From assembly GCA_014773175.1 (NCBI GenBank), contig VXCM01002785.1:93126-157125 (forward strand): DNA of 64,000 nt. The letters run 5' to 3'. Position numbers and translations under genes: made by a program. Each line of letters starts with the position of its first letter. The stretch's first letter is position 1. Source of the stretch: Lucifuga dentata (taxonomy: Eukaryota; Chordata; Actinopteri; Ophidiiformes; Bythitidae). Under the pieces are notes generated by a model. It worked only from the letters and a program-made list of their open reading frames with translations. It was not told where the DNA came from and did no database searches. Positions 25,884 through 39,444 of this stretch are shown one piece after another.

Positions 25884-28342
25884 GCTAGCTAGACATGGTA
25901 GTATATAACACATAGTAATTCTGCGTAATGACAACCATTACGTTTCTGCTTATTTACTGAGAAAAATTAAGAAAAGATTAAGTGGCTGCAGCTCTCTTTT
26001 TATAGGTCTTTACCATCTGTCTCCTTCCATATTAGAGTCTGACTCACTGCTCCTTTTGTTTCTTCCAATCTCCCTCTTTTCTTTCTCATTTTGTTGCTCT
26101 TTGGACCAGCCTGAGGGCAGCTACTCTCACACTACAAGACAAATATGGCTGTTAGGTCTTCAAACTCGAAACGGAAACATTCAGGAATGTAATCACCATG
26201 ACATTTCACTGTGTAAGCCCGTTGCAAGAGTTCATCAGCTTTTGAGCATTCAAGTGGAGAATGTATCATTTATAGATGGTGCTTAAGAGGCATTCAACTC
26301 TCCAAAGACCATTAAAGTCTAAACAACAAAGATGAGGTGCCAGCGTCCCAAAAGCTACACACTGCCAGGCTCTTTACACTAGAATGTCATCAACGTGCAA
26401 AGTGTTGTCTAAAAAGGCTGAAGACTGTATCAACAGAGTGGGCTCAGGGAATTGAACTCTCAACTCTCTGGTAATTTTGTGAAGTATGCGGCATGATGAT
26501 TATGGCACATTGCTGACCAAAAATGTCACTCTGCCCTTTCCTCGTGTCAGAAAGAGCCTGTCTGAGTCCTGGGGGCACTACCTAATTACTGTTCTCTGTG
26601 CTAGATTGGAGACTTTCTAAGGGTGGGTGTGTACCCCATGTGTGTGTGTGTGTGTGTGAGGCTTCTCTTGAATGTTTGTGAGAACACTGCTCTGAAAGGT
26701 CAGGCCAAACTTGTGTATCAGCTCCTTAGTGAGATGACAGGCAGATGCAGTACACACCAGTCCACAAACAAACCCCCCTCTAACTATGACAGGTAGAGCA
26801 CAAACATAGGTAAACGGGATGTTGAGGCCTCAATGAGTTTCAAAAGAATTAGGTCGTACGATGTGGCTTCCAATCATTTCGGAAAGTAACAGTTTTTCAT
26901 GTTTTTCGAAAATGGGGCAAAAAGCCTGCCATCACAGAGAGGAGAAAAGTTAACATTGCGTGTCTTTGTCATCTTAATATAATTAAGTGGGGATAACGGC
27001 ACATGCTTTCACTCCCCCCATCAAAGATATTAATGGCGTAGCAGAGTAAACACACCTGGTTAATCCCTGCATGAAGTGGACGCATGCAGGCTCCAATTCA
27101 ACCATCAGAAAGAGTGTTTCTGACATAATCCGATGATCCAACAGGCATTTTGTTTGAAGCATGCTGACAGTTTTATGGTGATTATTTTTACAGGATAACA
27201 GAAAATAGAAATGAAAAGTAAAACTTTGATGCTGCCATGTGGTTTACTAAACCTCAAAGGCATTAACTGAAGTGACCATTCTTTTTCAGATTAAAAAACA
27301 AACAAACATAAACTTAAAAATAAGACATTATATTTTTGAGGGGAATGATATAGACTGACAAATCTACTTTCAGCTTTTTCCATAATTCAGGTTTTTCAGT
27401 TTGTTGTTTTTTATTTTTTTTAAAGTGGGATTCTGGCTGGCTTTGTCAGATCTAAGCACAGCTACCCCTGACTGCACCTGCTTCAGTGTTAACCTGCACC
27501 TCAGACCTCTCTGCTGGAAGTATGGAGTCATCAGCAAGTTATCAGTCTATGTGGACACAGAGAGCTTCATTAGCGCAAAAACTGTATACCAGCAAACACG
27601 GCAAATTTTACACCCCCACCCGACCCCTGTCTGTGTCTGCGTGGGTGTTACGGTGCATCTTCAAATGCATATNCCCCTTTATATTTATGTAAAAGGTTTA
27701 CTCATTATTTCAGAACAGAATAATAATAATAATAATACTGATATGAAATATAAGTTATGTAAGGATCAGGATTTCTATGGAAAAATAAGAAAATATACAT
27801 AATTCTTGTTTATATTTGTGTCTGATTGCCTGATGTTTACTTGACTAGAGATATTTAATCTACTTCCTACTTTATTATCATGTCACTGTATGACTGTAAC
27901 GTGTGCATGTGTCATGTTGTGTGTTGGCAAATGCGTGTATGATTATGTGGTACACAAGACAGGCCAAGGTGATTTAGGAGTGTTTGTCTGTGTGTGTTTG
28001 AGTGTAATACAGGGGGGCAGGCATGCTAGTCAGCAGAACAGGGCTGTGGCTCAGCATTTATTCCTGCTATGTGCGTATGGGGCCCTCCACCTGAAGAGCT
28101 TTCCTGGTGAGAACGATGCTAATTATTGTACATCACCTCCTGCTGCTTCTCACACACACAAAGATACATGCAGGCACCTGAATACAGATGTGCATGTAGG
28201 TGCATACACACAAATATTCACATACACGCACACACTTTCAAAGACTGTGAAGATCCATGCAAACAAGCAGGCACAATGCAAATGCACTCACAAGCAAATA
28301 AGCTCACTTAATGGGCCTGCACACAATCAAAAACACACAAAC

Positions 28343-28344
<2 letters not shown>

Positions 28345-28378
<34 letters not shown>

Positions 28379-28395
28379 CATATTAAAAATGAGGN

Positions 28396-28447
<52 letters not shown>

Positions 28448-28463
28448 CATATTAAAAATGAGG
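28345..28463. repeat. (AC)n plus tail repeated around a single N
   Basis: An (AC)n tract followed by AAAACATATTAAAAATGAGG occurs at 28345-28394 and again at 28396-28463, with N at 28395. The copies differ only in AC number, as expected if contigs ended in a microsatellite of uncertain length. Confidence 0.85.
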
Positions 28464-31127
28464 AAAATAAGGACACACTACTTAGCACATTTCTGCCCTC
28501 TGTCCGCTCTCTTTTCTTGCTCACTGTGAGTTTCTTTACAAACATGACCTTCACATTTTCTTCATTCTCCACCTGAATTATATTTCTTTCTTCATTGATC
28601 TTCCCAACTGCATGTTTGCATTTTCTCTCACCCTTCTCATATTGTCTCTTTCATTTACACTCATAACTTCCTTTCCCATTGTTTGCCTCCTTATGGTGAC
28701 TTTTTGAACCATTTTGTCAACATCAGCTCACCACCCTGTCCCCTGACACAATTTCTAGGATTACTCAAATACACAGGTCAAGCCCGCTGATTGATTTGGA
28801 GGAAGAGAATCAACATCTTCAGTCATGTTACCATGGGCTCTCTGCCATAACTTAGGCAAACAAACCAAGCAAGCATTAAAATCTTCTTATTCAAATGGAT
28901 GCAGTGAGGCAGACAATGTGGGCTGGTGTGGATATGCATGTGTAGTATGTGTGCACACAGTAACTATATGAGCAACTGTGTGTATGTGTGCATGCATATC
29001 ATACGCACATCTGAGTGTTCGGAAGTGTGTGGGTCAGAGAAAAAGATACACGCTCACATCCACACACAAGCTCACAAATACTAATAGGATGCAGAGAGCG
29101 GGACTTTATGAGAGGGTATGGGTGAGTGTGTGGCGTCCATGACTGCAATCAATTACAAAGTGTTGGGGCTGCATGTTCTAATCAGAGGCATAAATGTCAG
29201 CTCCTTTCCCCCGCACACGCCTCCATTTGCATCCATTAATGCAGAGGGAGGAAGAGAGAGTGAGAGAGATTGAACGAGAGACAGAGAAGCTGCCTTGTGT
29301 TTGCTGTGGAGGAGGTGAGAGTGGTTAGGATGGTGAAAAATGGTGGAGAATGAGGAAAGGTCAGAGGCATTACCAGTGATTTGTTCCCAACCAAGTCAGC
29401 TGCAGGCATCTGGATTCTAGTGAGGTACACTTTTTGCATTGTTATTTCATAGTAGATAATAATATATCTACAGGGAGTGTGAAAGAAAGAGTGACAAGGA
29501 CAAAACCTAGGGATATAGGTCTATTAGAAAAGTATTTCTCCTTGCTGGAGTAAAATAATGTGAGTAGAGTTATGGAGCACAAAGTGCAAAATCTAGACAG
29601 ATGGATGATGGGGACGCAGCTGTGATAGCAATTATATCCTTATGTATTAAACATACCTTTGTAGCGAGGAAGGAGAGCGGAGAGAAGAGGAAGAGAGGGA
29701 AACGGAGAAAAAGAGAAGAGTGAATTGTAGCCAGTGGAGCATCTGAATCATATCTCTCCCTCTCTGGCTAAACAGCAGAAATTGTGAAAGCTATTCCCCC
29801 GCTGCTGTGTCTCGGAAGGTTCCAAAGTGATTAAAAATCTGACAGAGGACACTTGTATACATCCGCACAGCATGTAAACAGCTTCCTCTCCTTGGCTACT
29901 GCACTGCTCCCTCTCTTCCTGTCTCTTCCCATCCCTGCAGCCAGAGAAAGAGCATGACGACCACGTGACTCCGTTCTTTCCATCCTTTTGAAGACTAATC
30001 GACCCTTCACTTGAGACTAATTGAAGCTCCGTCGGTGAATGCCAGCTCTTGGATTATTCAGTTAAGCATGTTTAACTGGTTCCCAGGCTACTGGCTGGAA
30101 AACACGTTGACTATAAAATAGTCACTCTGTACAGTAGTCAAGCTGCATATGAAAATGTATGTTTTAGGCAGCTCGTATAATCCTGGTGTTAAATACGTTT
30201 TCACTCAGCAAAAATAAAAAGCATGCATTAATTAACAAAAGCACATAATTAGCTCTTCTTTGATTGACATGCTGATTCACATGTGCTTCCTTATTTGCAG
30301 TAGTGTTTGATGGAACGGCCATATGCTCTATGAGATGAGGTTATTCATGGATTGTTGTGTTAAACAGGAACACTGTTGAACCTGTCACTTCCCCTCAAAC
30401 TGATGAGCTTTATTACATTAAAGGAAGGATGCTCCTGCTTATTCATCCTCAGTCTATGACATGTTGTGTGTTTCAAATTGGATCCACCATAAATAAGCTT
30501 GTTACATTTGTTCAACTGGTGCTGGTATTGGTACAATGACTTTAGCCAGTCAGATGTGATGTGATGGAATCAGATTTGCTCCTAAAAATGAATGTGTGGG
30601 AGAACAGGGACATATGCCACAATATTGTGAAAAGGCAGCTTTCCAACCCTGAAAAAAGGGTGATTGCTCACTTATGGGTACTTGTGGCATCACAACAATC
30701 AGCCTTTTGTTACGGATGCCTGACTGTCACCCACAAACAAGCATATGGCCGATGACACAAAATTTCAGCACTTCCAGAAAACACACGCACATACACACAC
30801 AATACACACACACGCAAACATGCACACACAGATGCACTTCAGTACTCCAGTCTGTTTGGCTGTTGTTTTTGTCAGTTTATGACCTAAACTCCCCATTGTT
30901 GAATTAACCCTGGAGGGAGGGGTGGGTGGATGGAGCATGGTGCCAGGGCTACACTGGCCAGAAAAAAGCCACAACATAAACTAACTCTTGGCTGGGAGTG
31001 GAGAGGCACAATTTTTCCAAAAACAGATTGCCTTCTTCTTCCTCCTCCTCGGTGCTCTATCTATCTCTCTCCTCTCACAAGCTGTTCCCTTGGCAGCTGT
31101 TTCTACAATGCAGATCCCCAACTCCTG

Positions 31128-31130
<3 letters not shown>

Positions 31131-31169
<39 letters not shown>
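31131..31169. repeat. (GT)n microsatellite
   Basis: About 19 uninterrupted TG units. Confidence 0.95.
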
Positions 31170-31172
<3 letters not shown>

Positions 31173-31562
31173 ATTATAGGATTCACTAATACAGGAACCC
31201 TCTATATGCAAATCAGAACAGATAACCGCCAAACCGGAGGCCCCAGGACGCTGAAATAGAGTACGATTAGCACTCAGCACTAGCGTCAGATCCTGGAAAC
31301 CCCGGACTTTCTGAGGGACTGGCCTTTTGTTGGAGCTGTTGTGTTCAAAGGCTGGCGCAGTCATCATATTTTTCCAGGTGTAAGCTCTCCTGCTGAGCTG
31401 CTTCCTACACAACCTACACCAGGTTTTGTTAGTTTTACAGATATCACAGCTAAGGTTTAACACCAAATGTAATCACTTTAACTAGGATATCCTGACGAGA
31501 GAACAGATAATTCTTCCTAAAACATGAGATATGGCCAGGGAGCCCCTGGGCAAGAAACAAAC

Positions 31563-32004
31563 TAGAGCTCTCCACAGGCCTCGGGACCCATTGGTGAGGC
31601 TATTTACAAATTGGGCCAGGCTTCAGGCTGAATTTCACAACAATGGCTTGGGCTTGGGCTTTTTTTTTCTTCTCCTCTCTCCACTCACAGTCATAACACA
31701 CCTCCTGATGCTGCGCTCACATGTTGGCACACAGAAACTGAAGCCGTTGCTGTTTTCTGAACGCTGCAGCAGCACCTGACAGCCACTACTTTTACTTTGA
31801 AAAGAGCTGAACTTCTGGTTCGGACGAAAAAAAAAAAAAANAAAGAGCTGAACTTCTGGTTTGGACGAAAAAAAAAGACTGCAGGTCTCGGGTCGGGCTG
31901 GGGCTGAGAATCTCATTAAGTCTAGGGCTTCGGGTCGGGTTCGGACAGAACTGTGTAGGGCCGGGTGGGTATGGGCCTAAAATTGGGACCCGTGCAGAGC
32001 TCTA
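31563..32004. mobile_element. hAT-type MITE with 8-bp target-site duplication
   Basis: The left end TAGAGCTCTCCACAGG pairs with the right end, whose reverse complement is TAGAGCTCTGCACGGG. Identical 8-bp sequences AAACAAAC flank it at 31555-31562 and 32005-32012. An 8-bp duplication is the signature of hAT transposition. The interior is rich in GGGTCGGG-like motifs near the right end and has no transposase. The apparent 442-bp length includes a likely false partial duplication around the N at 31841. Confidence 0.88.
31801..31876. repeat. Near-identical copies around a single N
   Basis: GAGCTGAACTTCTGGTT followed by GGACG-type sequence and poly-A occurs on both sides of N at 31841. The copies differ by C at 31822 against T at 31862, at a CpG site, which may be the two alleles of a heterozygous animal. 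Confidence 0.8.
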
Positions 32005-32219
32005 AAACAAACACATCATAATCCTCCTCTGTAATTGGACAAATGAGAGATGTTGCCATTGGACACTGGGACTGCAGCAGATGGCAACAGAGAGGCAATG
32101 TAAACCTCCCACTACCTGGTGCTTTACAGTGCTACGCCAAAAGGAAGAGGCAGGCATCATTTCAAAAACACGTGCAGATCCTCTGTTTCTCTGTCTTACA
32201 CACACACATGCACGTAGGC

Positions 32220-32220
32220 A

Positions 32221-32254
<34 letters not shown>
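32220..32254. repeat. (AC)n microsatellite
   Basis: About 17 AC units, ending in AAGTGAATC. Confidence 0.93.
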
Positions 32255-32255
<1 letters not shown>

Positions 32256-35200
32256 GTGAATCTCTCTTGTCTCTCTTCAAAGCATCTTTTCCTCCAAGAC
32301 CCCCCACTGAGCGTGCTTGCTAAGAGCCCTCCTTTGAGCTCCTAATGCACAGCCAATGAGATTAGGACCGTCGATGTAAGCCTTGAATTACTCACATTAT
32401 GACTTGATTGGCCAATAATTTGATTGGAGTCACATCTGTACTTCCCATACTTCTTCAGATCCCATCAGACCTGTGCCCCCGCCTCTCCTTCTTCTTCTCC
32501 CTTTCCCTTTCTCACTTCTTCTCGCCCTCTTCCTCTCCCTCTCCCCCTCCCTTGTGCTTGAAGCAAAAACAACAACAAGGCTGGCTGTCAGTTTTTCAGG
32601 CAGGGTGTGACTGTTTCCATGGGGATTGCAGAAATGACTTATCAAGGGAAAAGACGTTTTACTGTAAGTCAGATGCAACCTTTTAAACCATGAAACAAAA
32701 CAAAGAGTATTCTCTGTCTAATTCTCCTGTGACAGCATGGCACAATACAGACTCTGCGTTCCTCCATGAATGAAACTCATTTTGAATGCAGTGTATTAAT
32801 TATAAAACAAAAAACTGGACACTATAAATCTAAAAGTTAAAAGTTGTTTGGCCACTGATATGGCCAAAGATAATGAATGTCTGATACTATTGTACTGTTT
32901 CATTTTAAACAAAAATTACAGCCAGAATGAATACATATTAAAAGCAGTGGGATGTACACATGTAAAACATTGTTAGAAATCAGAGCTAAAATGAATAATA
33001 ATTGATGGAAATGCTCTTTCTCCATGAAAAAAAAAAACTATAAATGCTTCCTACACAGTTTTGCCATTTGCAATCGGTGCAAATAAGGAATGATGTGATA
33101 TAATGAACAGCAGATCTTGGTGAGAGCATCCCGATATGCTAACTTAATCTCAGGGGCTTAAAAGAAACTGATCATTCTTCAATATGGCAGTGCCTCTCAA
33201 CTAGTTGGCTGCTGGCTTTTACAAGCTGCCTTTTTCCTGACAGTTATGGGGCATTCTTACACTGTTAATAAGGGAATAACTCATTCTGTGCTGTTGTTCA
33301 GTGGTTCCTACAATATGGCCCATAGAACTGCTTTGAAACCTCATGTTGTTTCTAGTTTGTTCTTACAAGGACTAGCAGAAACTGTCAATGGCAAAGTTTC
33401 TTCAGCAGAGGTATTGGTAAAGAAACTACATCAAATTCCAGAGAAAGATGCAGCTTGAGTGTCAAGAAACAGAGTACAGGCAGAGGAAAAAAGTGAAAGA
33501 AAATGTGATTTAATAGATCAACTGATGTGCAAACTGCCTGGAATATTTAGAGGTCTCCAGTCTTACTTCACCACAAAGAAGTAAAAGGGTTGATATAGTT
33601 TGACTACTAACTTCAAAATGAATAAGTGAAGTCTGTGTACTACTCTGAAAATTAGCCTGGGAGACATTTTGTATCTATGTCACACACCAAGCAGAAAGAG
33701 GATGTGGATGGATGTTCCCTCAACTGAGCGGATGGTTTGATGGTAATCGCTTCTCTGATTTTCTTCCCTTTTTACCTGTCTACCATTCTCAGTATTAACT
33801 TTCTGTGGCTGTCAGAGTTCTGTGGAAGAAGGCAGCCATCTGCTATGAATCATAGCATTGCTCTGAATCAAATGTAACAACCCAGACATGCAGTCATGTA
33901 AACACAGACTTACGCACATCATAGCTTTCTCTGGCAAAAACAGACATCCATGAGAGCTAAGCATGTTTGACACAAATGAAAATGAACACCTTGAAGGCAA
34001 AGATGAGAAGTATACACACAGTAAAATCATTACATATTTTGATATTCAGTATTTAATATCGAGGTTCAGAGACAGATTTTGCCAGTCAGAAAATCCTTGG
34101 AGTAACTGCTAAGACATCCTTAGGAGCTTTTTAAGATGCTGTCAGAGAGAAAGGTCACAGCCTTGATCATGGCATACGATAACACGGGGACAACAGAGCT
34201 GAGATCATCCAAAAGATAATGCAAAGATAAAACTGGTGATAGAAGGAAGATAAACTTAACACAACACAGCTGCAACAAACAAGACGGCACAGAGATAACT
34301 CTAAAAACAACGCTGTGATGTCAAAAAGGAAGCACAAGAAACCAGCATTCGAGCCAAACATCAAACACAGACAAAGTGAATGAGACAGTATAAACATCTT
34401 TTAAGGGTGGACGGAGGAACAGAATAGACATAACAAAGAAAATGGAGATAGCAGCGACATCAGCAAGAGAGACACAACAAGCCAGCAGGCAATCACACAA
34501 CAGACACCACAACACGCACACACACAATATTGATACTGTGCAGAGACAAAAAGGGCAGCAGAGAATTTAGTGATTTTTGAGGGTGGAGGGTTGAACAAAT
34601 ATGAGGGAAAAAGCGATATTTGCATGTCAGATTCTTTCAAAAGGCCAACTTCTCAAACAAACAGCTTGATTATTGAAAACACTCAACCTGAAACTCGCTG
34701 GTAAAAGGATCTAATGATTCGGAGAAGACACAAGTGGCGGAGTGAGTTTCTTTGCCTGATTTCTCTGCAGCTGAAACTGTGGAGGATACAGTTTGTGTTT
34801 CTGGAATGTGCTGATGTTTAGTTTTTCAGCTATAACACCTCAGAGGAGAGGAACCGATCTGAAATCACCTCAGAGGAAGCTAAGACACCCACACACGATA
34901 TATCTGTCTGCTCTCATTTTCTACCCTGAACTGCTGACCATATCTTGCTCCATCTAGGCCCTGGAGGAAAAAACTGCATGGTAAAGGCTCCTCCACCATC
35001 TTTAAACTTCAGTCTTGCTCTTTTTTATGTCATCTATACGCATTTCATTTCCTCTCCTTCCTGCAAAGCAACAGTAGCGCAGTGTCTGTATCCATGTGGG
35101 CCTGAGGTCTTAAGTGCTAGGCCCCTTCTGAGCCTGGATAAACTAAGCTGACCTTGACTTTTTAGACCTCTGAGACAAGACAGAGATTCTCCTATTCTTC

Positions 35201-38200
35201 TCTCAGCCAGGAACGAAAGGTCAGACTTTTTTCTTAATCTCATTAGCTCTTTGATATAGAATAAAAAGATGAGGCAGATGAATCAGAAGGGAAAAAAAAA
35301 AAAAAAANGAAAAAAAAAAAAAAAATCAATATCTTACAGATAAGACCGCAACTAGAACTAACTCAAGAATGATGGAGATGATGATGTGAGTGTGATTTTG
35401 ACTCTCTTGCCTTGTTTCAGCAGCAACCTGATCTTCGCTGTCTTTCTATTTCCGTTTCTCCCCTTCTTTATCTATCTCTAACACAGCCATGTCCACATAC
35501 ACGCACACGCAAAGCACATGGGAGAAGTGTCATTGAGATGAAAAGGATAAAAAGGGACTCTTTACTCTGGCTTCTCTTCCTCATTAAGCAGAATGAGAGA
35601 CTGTGCTGGTGTCAGAGAACTGGTTCATCAACCCTCAGCAGGACAGCCCCACTGACAGAGCCCCAGCCCTGCCTTACCCCGTTCCCCTCTGCCCAGACTC
35701 ACTCCTCCCTCCTTCTGCAGACCTTTGACTTATGATTGAAGCCACTGGAAATGGAAACAGTCAGTGTAATTTAACATGGCATGACTGTAGAGTTCGTTAA
35801 AGGGAGAAGAAGGGAGTGGTGAGGGACAGAGGGAGAAAGGGAGCTACAAAGTGGGTAAAGGTAAAGTGGGTAAAGGTAAAGAAAAAAGGAAGGGGAGAGG
35901 AGTCATAAAAAAGAATAGTGAGTTATAGTAAATGGTATTTAGGGAGCTGGCTAAAGAAAAAGGGACAGTCATGGCCGTTACTCTGCATCTGATCCCTAAA
36001 GCACTAAAGCAATCAATCATAGGGCAACTGTATGGGAAACACTAACTGGAAACATTACAAACAGAATTACCTGTTGCTTCATTCATCTATTTGCTATATT
36101 TAGGAAACACATTTAGATAATGACAATCAGAAGTAAATGTAATTATGATTAGGGTGCTTTACAACACTTATTTACTAAGACATAATAAATGAAAACTTGC
36201 CTGATATATTACTATACACAACTTTAATTTTGCAAATTTAAGCAGCAAACAGCCAAACACATGAATGTTGTCTACCATATATAATTATCTACAGTAACAG
36301 CCATTTCTGGCAAAAGAATTCTAGCATTGTTAGCATTGATTTAGGCTCTACTTGACTATGGTAGCACCAAAAATTACAATTAAATATTATCTATGTGGAG
36401 TACTTCTCTTAGTGTGAGGGAACTATGAGCTTACATTGTTACTGGATGTAAGCAGGAAATGGAGTTATGCTGCTGCTGCAGGGGGATTCAGTTTTTTTTG
36501 AAAAAGTTCTTGGCTGTGAGCATTTTCAGTTTATTAGAAAGCAGTGGAAAAAAATGAAAAAAGAAAAGAGAAAAAAAAGAAAAATGGGTGAAAACACATA
36601 AAGGTAAAGTAGTCCTAGAGCTGATCATTGTGGCATAGTTGATCATAATCATAAATCATAAAAAGTATGCAGAAAGCATGTGGGTTGAGGTTTCTTTGTA
36701 AACTAATGTGTGCAGGGAGATAAATTGTGCAATGCAGACATGTATTGCATAGCATGTCTGCATAATGTTACTTATATTTAAAAAACTTTGTAGTAGAGTC
36801 TGTGCGTGTTTCATTCAGTCATCATTTGGAGTCTTTTGCTCTTGAAAAAACCGCAATGGCGCAAGGTACAAACCTGGTTTGTCCAAGTGGAAAGCACTGG
36901 CTTTATACCTAATTTTACATTTTAAATTATTAAGGGAAAAGGGCTCTTTTTATACTTCCAAGGGTAAATATAAGCATCAGAAATAAGCTGACAAAAATGG
37001 GCTTATATTTTATTGCTCAAGGTAAAATTGCAGTTCTCCAGAGGACAGCAGTGCGTAGACTTTAGTAGTTTTTCTGACACATAAAAATTCAATAAAAAGA
37101 AAGTGCTCAGCGTGTTCTCTTTTTATGCAGCAACAGTCTACTAAATTAGCTAAATACTGAAAATCCCATTATGGGTATTGAGTTTGAGCATCTAAAACAT
37201 GTGGAATGATTGCACTGTAGCAAAGGTAGGGATGGATGGAGAGATAGATGGAAAGATGGCACAATGCAGGGAAGAAAGGAGGTGGCTGCCACCATTGAGG
37301 AATCTAATGCCTGAATTAACTGATATGACTGATGAAGACAAATTGAAATGGGTCAGCTGAATCAAGAAAGGGAGGAAGGCGGGCAAAGAGGGCTCATCGT
37401 CTACAGTGAACATGTATTTTCACATGAAAAAAGGACCAGAAACAATTTTACACACAAACACAAAGACATGGAGAGCTAGAGTGAAATATACCTCTTCTGT
37501 GGCGATACAGGAAACACAACAGTTGAAGATGGCTGTTGACACAATTAGAACTATGGTGACATGGAATGAACCTGTATCGATACTGAATTTGCTCGACATT
37601 CTTGGTGAAAGCTTTCTTTAACACTGAAGTTGCATCATTGATTTTCCAATATTCACATCTATTCACAGGGTGTCTCAGGGCCAGCTGAGTAAATGAATGC
37701 AAAGCGCTCCACCTGGTCTATGTGTGTCAGTGTCGAGTGTGGAAGCCTAGTCCTTTGAACGTGGTCTCCGTGGGCCCGCTAATTGAGCCCGATCAATTCA
37801 CAGACACACCAAGCAGGTTGGCACAGTTGCCACATCAAAGAGATCCAAACAACTGCACACTGTGGCCATTACTGAGCCTGAAAAGCCATATTTATATTTG
37901 CTTCAAAGCAGGCATGGCAGCACTGAGCAGGCCTTCACTATTTTTCAAACATAAAATTTAGACACAAGGTCATGTGAATAGACAAATACAACCACACCAA
38001 ATTGTACTCCAATTGCATCCATGTTTCTTGCAGTATGAAATTAATAAAATCACAGATAACTGTGACTCTGCTAAGTTATGCACAGCAGCAGCTGATGCTG
38101 TCTATTACAAGTTATTCCAACAATCCATTTCCTCCTCCCTTTCTCATCTATTTCACATTCTCTTACTCTCTGCATGATAAGTGATAATTCTGTAACTTTG

Positions 38201-38392
38201 TTCATTTGTGTGGGCCTGTCTCCTGCCATACAGGCTGTCTGAAGTCACATTATGGTTGGCAGGCCTCTCACTCTCGCCTTCCTTCCCTATCTCTTTCTGC
38301 ATTTCCATCTCTCACTCCATTTTATCTCTAACACTCTTTTCTATCTTTTGTACTTTGTGTTTTCTCTCCAACTCTTTGTCTTTTGTACTTTG

Positions 38393-38394
<2 letters not shown>

Positions 38395-38443
<49 letters not shown>

Positions 38444-38454
38444 TCTCTCTCTCT
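38395..38454. repeat. (CT)n microsatellite
   Basis: About 23 CT units, one TCC interruption, then more CT units. Confidence 0.94.
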
Positions 38455-39010
38455 GAGCTCGGCATGTCTCCACATTGCTCGGCAAAATAATTTACCGCAC
38501 GCAGTGCTCCTGTGGATGATTGAAGCATAATTAGATGGCAGAGACAGTGGAAGCCAACAGAGGTGCTTGGGAGCCAGTGCTCGTCAGATGGTCTGTCTCA
38601 CTCTCACTGGCTTTGCCCTTCAAAACTATCACTTCTGCAGGAGAAGCAGGGAGGGGATGATGCAGAGATCCACCGCAGATAACTACGCTGTAAAAAAAAG
38701 TCACGTTATCAGGTGCGAGTATCTTTTGTGAGCCACGTAATCACTGCACTACAAATATTTTCACTGTTATCAAGGTGTCTCCATTGGTTCATGTCAGTAT
38801 CGCTTACCCTGTGGAAGCCAAGACAGAAAATAACATCTTGGGTTACCTGTATAAACAAGCTTGAAATATGTGACATCCACTACACTTGCTGAATCCAGCA
38901 AAATGGACAGGCAATTATTGAAAGAAATATTAGAAACTAAATTGAATCAAGTTTGGTAACTTTAAACTCAAGATAATATCACTTACCAAATGTATGAGGA
39001 GTGGACAGGA

Positions 39011-39444
39011 CCCATTTACACCTTGCATTAAAATGTGATCTGTATCCAGATGTTAATCAGATAATGAATAATGCATGCGAGATGTAAATGTGCCTGGACC
39101 ATATGCAGATGCGGTCTGGCTTGCATTGTGATCAGATCTGTCATGACTAGCAGGTGTGAATGCAATCCACTCAGCTGGGACAGATAAAAGCCACAAACAA
39201 GCTGAAAATGTCATCCCAACTCATCTTCCTGTTTGCTCTTATTAATAAAGTGTTTTTTAAAATGAGAGTTGTGACTTGGCAGAAATAGGCTCTTGCACCT
39301 GGAACGTGGACAGTGACAGCCCACGCCTAAAAAGCCAGAGACTGCTTTCCGATCACAATGTAAGTCATGTAAAATTTGAATCCCATCATTGGATGCCACT
39401 ATAAGATATCTAGATCCTTATATTTAATGCAAGGTGTAAATGGG
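39011..39444. mobile_element. MITE with perfect 22-bp terminal inverted repeats
   Basis: The ends 39011-39032 and 39423-39444 are perfect 22-bp reverse complements, beginning CCCATTTACACCTTGCATTA. The 434-bp interior has no transposase-like frame; one 62-codon open frame inside it has no recognisable domain. The size and the CCCATTTACACC-type end resemble hAT-like MITEs of fish, but the 8 bp on each side (GGACAGGA and GCCATGAT) do not match, so the superfamily is not settled. Confidence 0.8.

Noticed and set aside
27890..28576. Plus-strand open frame of 228 codons, the longest in the window
   Set aside because: Much of it is HTHTHT from (AC)n tracts and it runs through the single N at 28395. 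No domain is recognisable, so the length comes from low-complexity sequence lacking stops.
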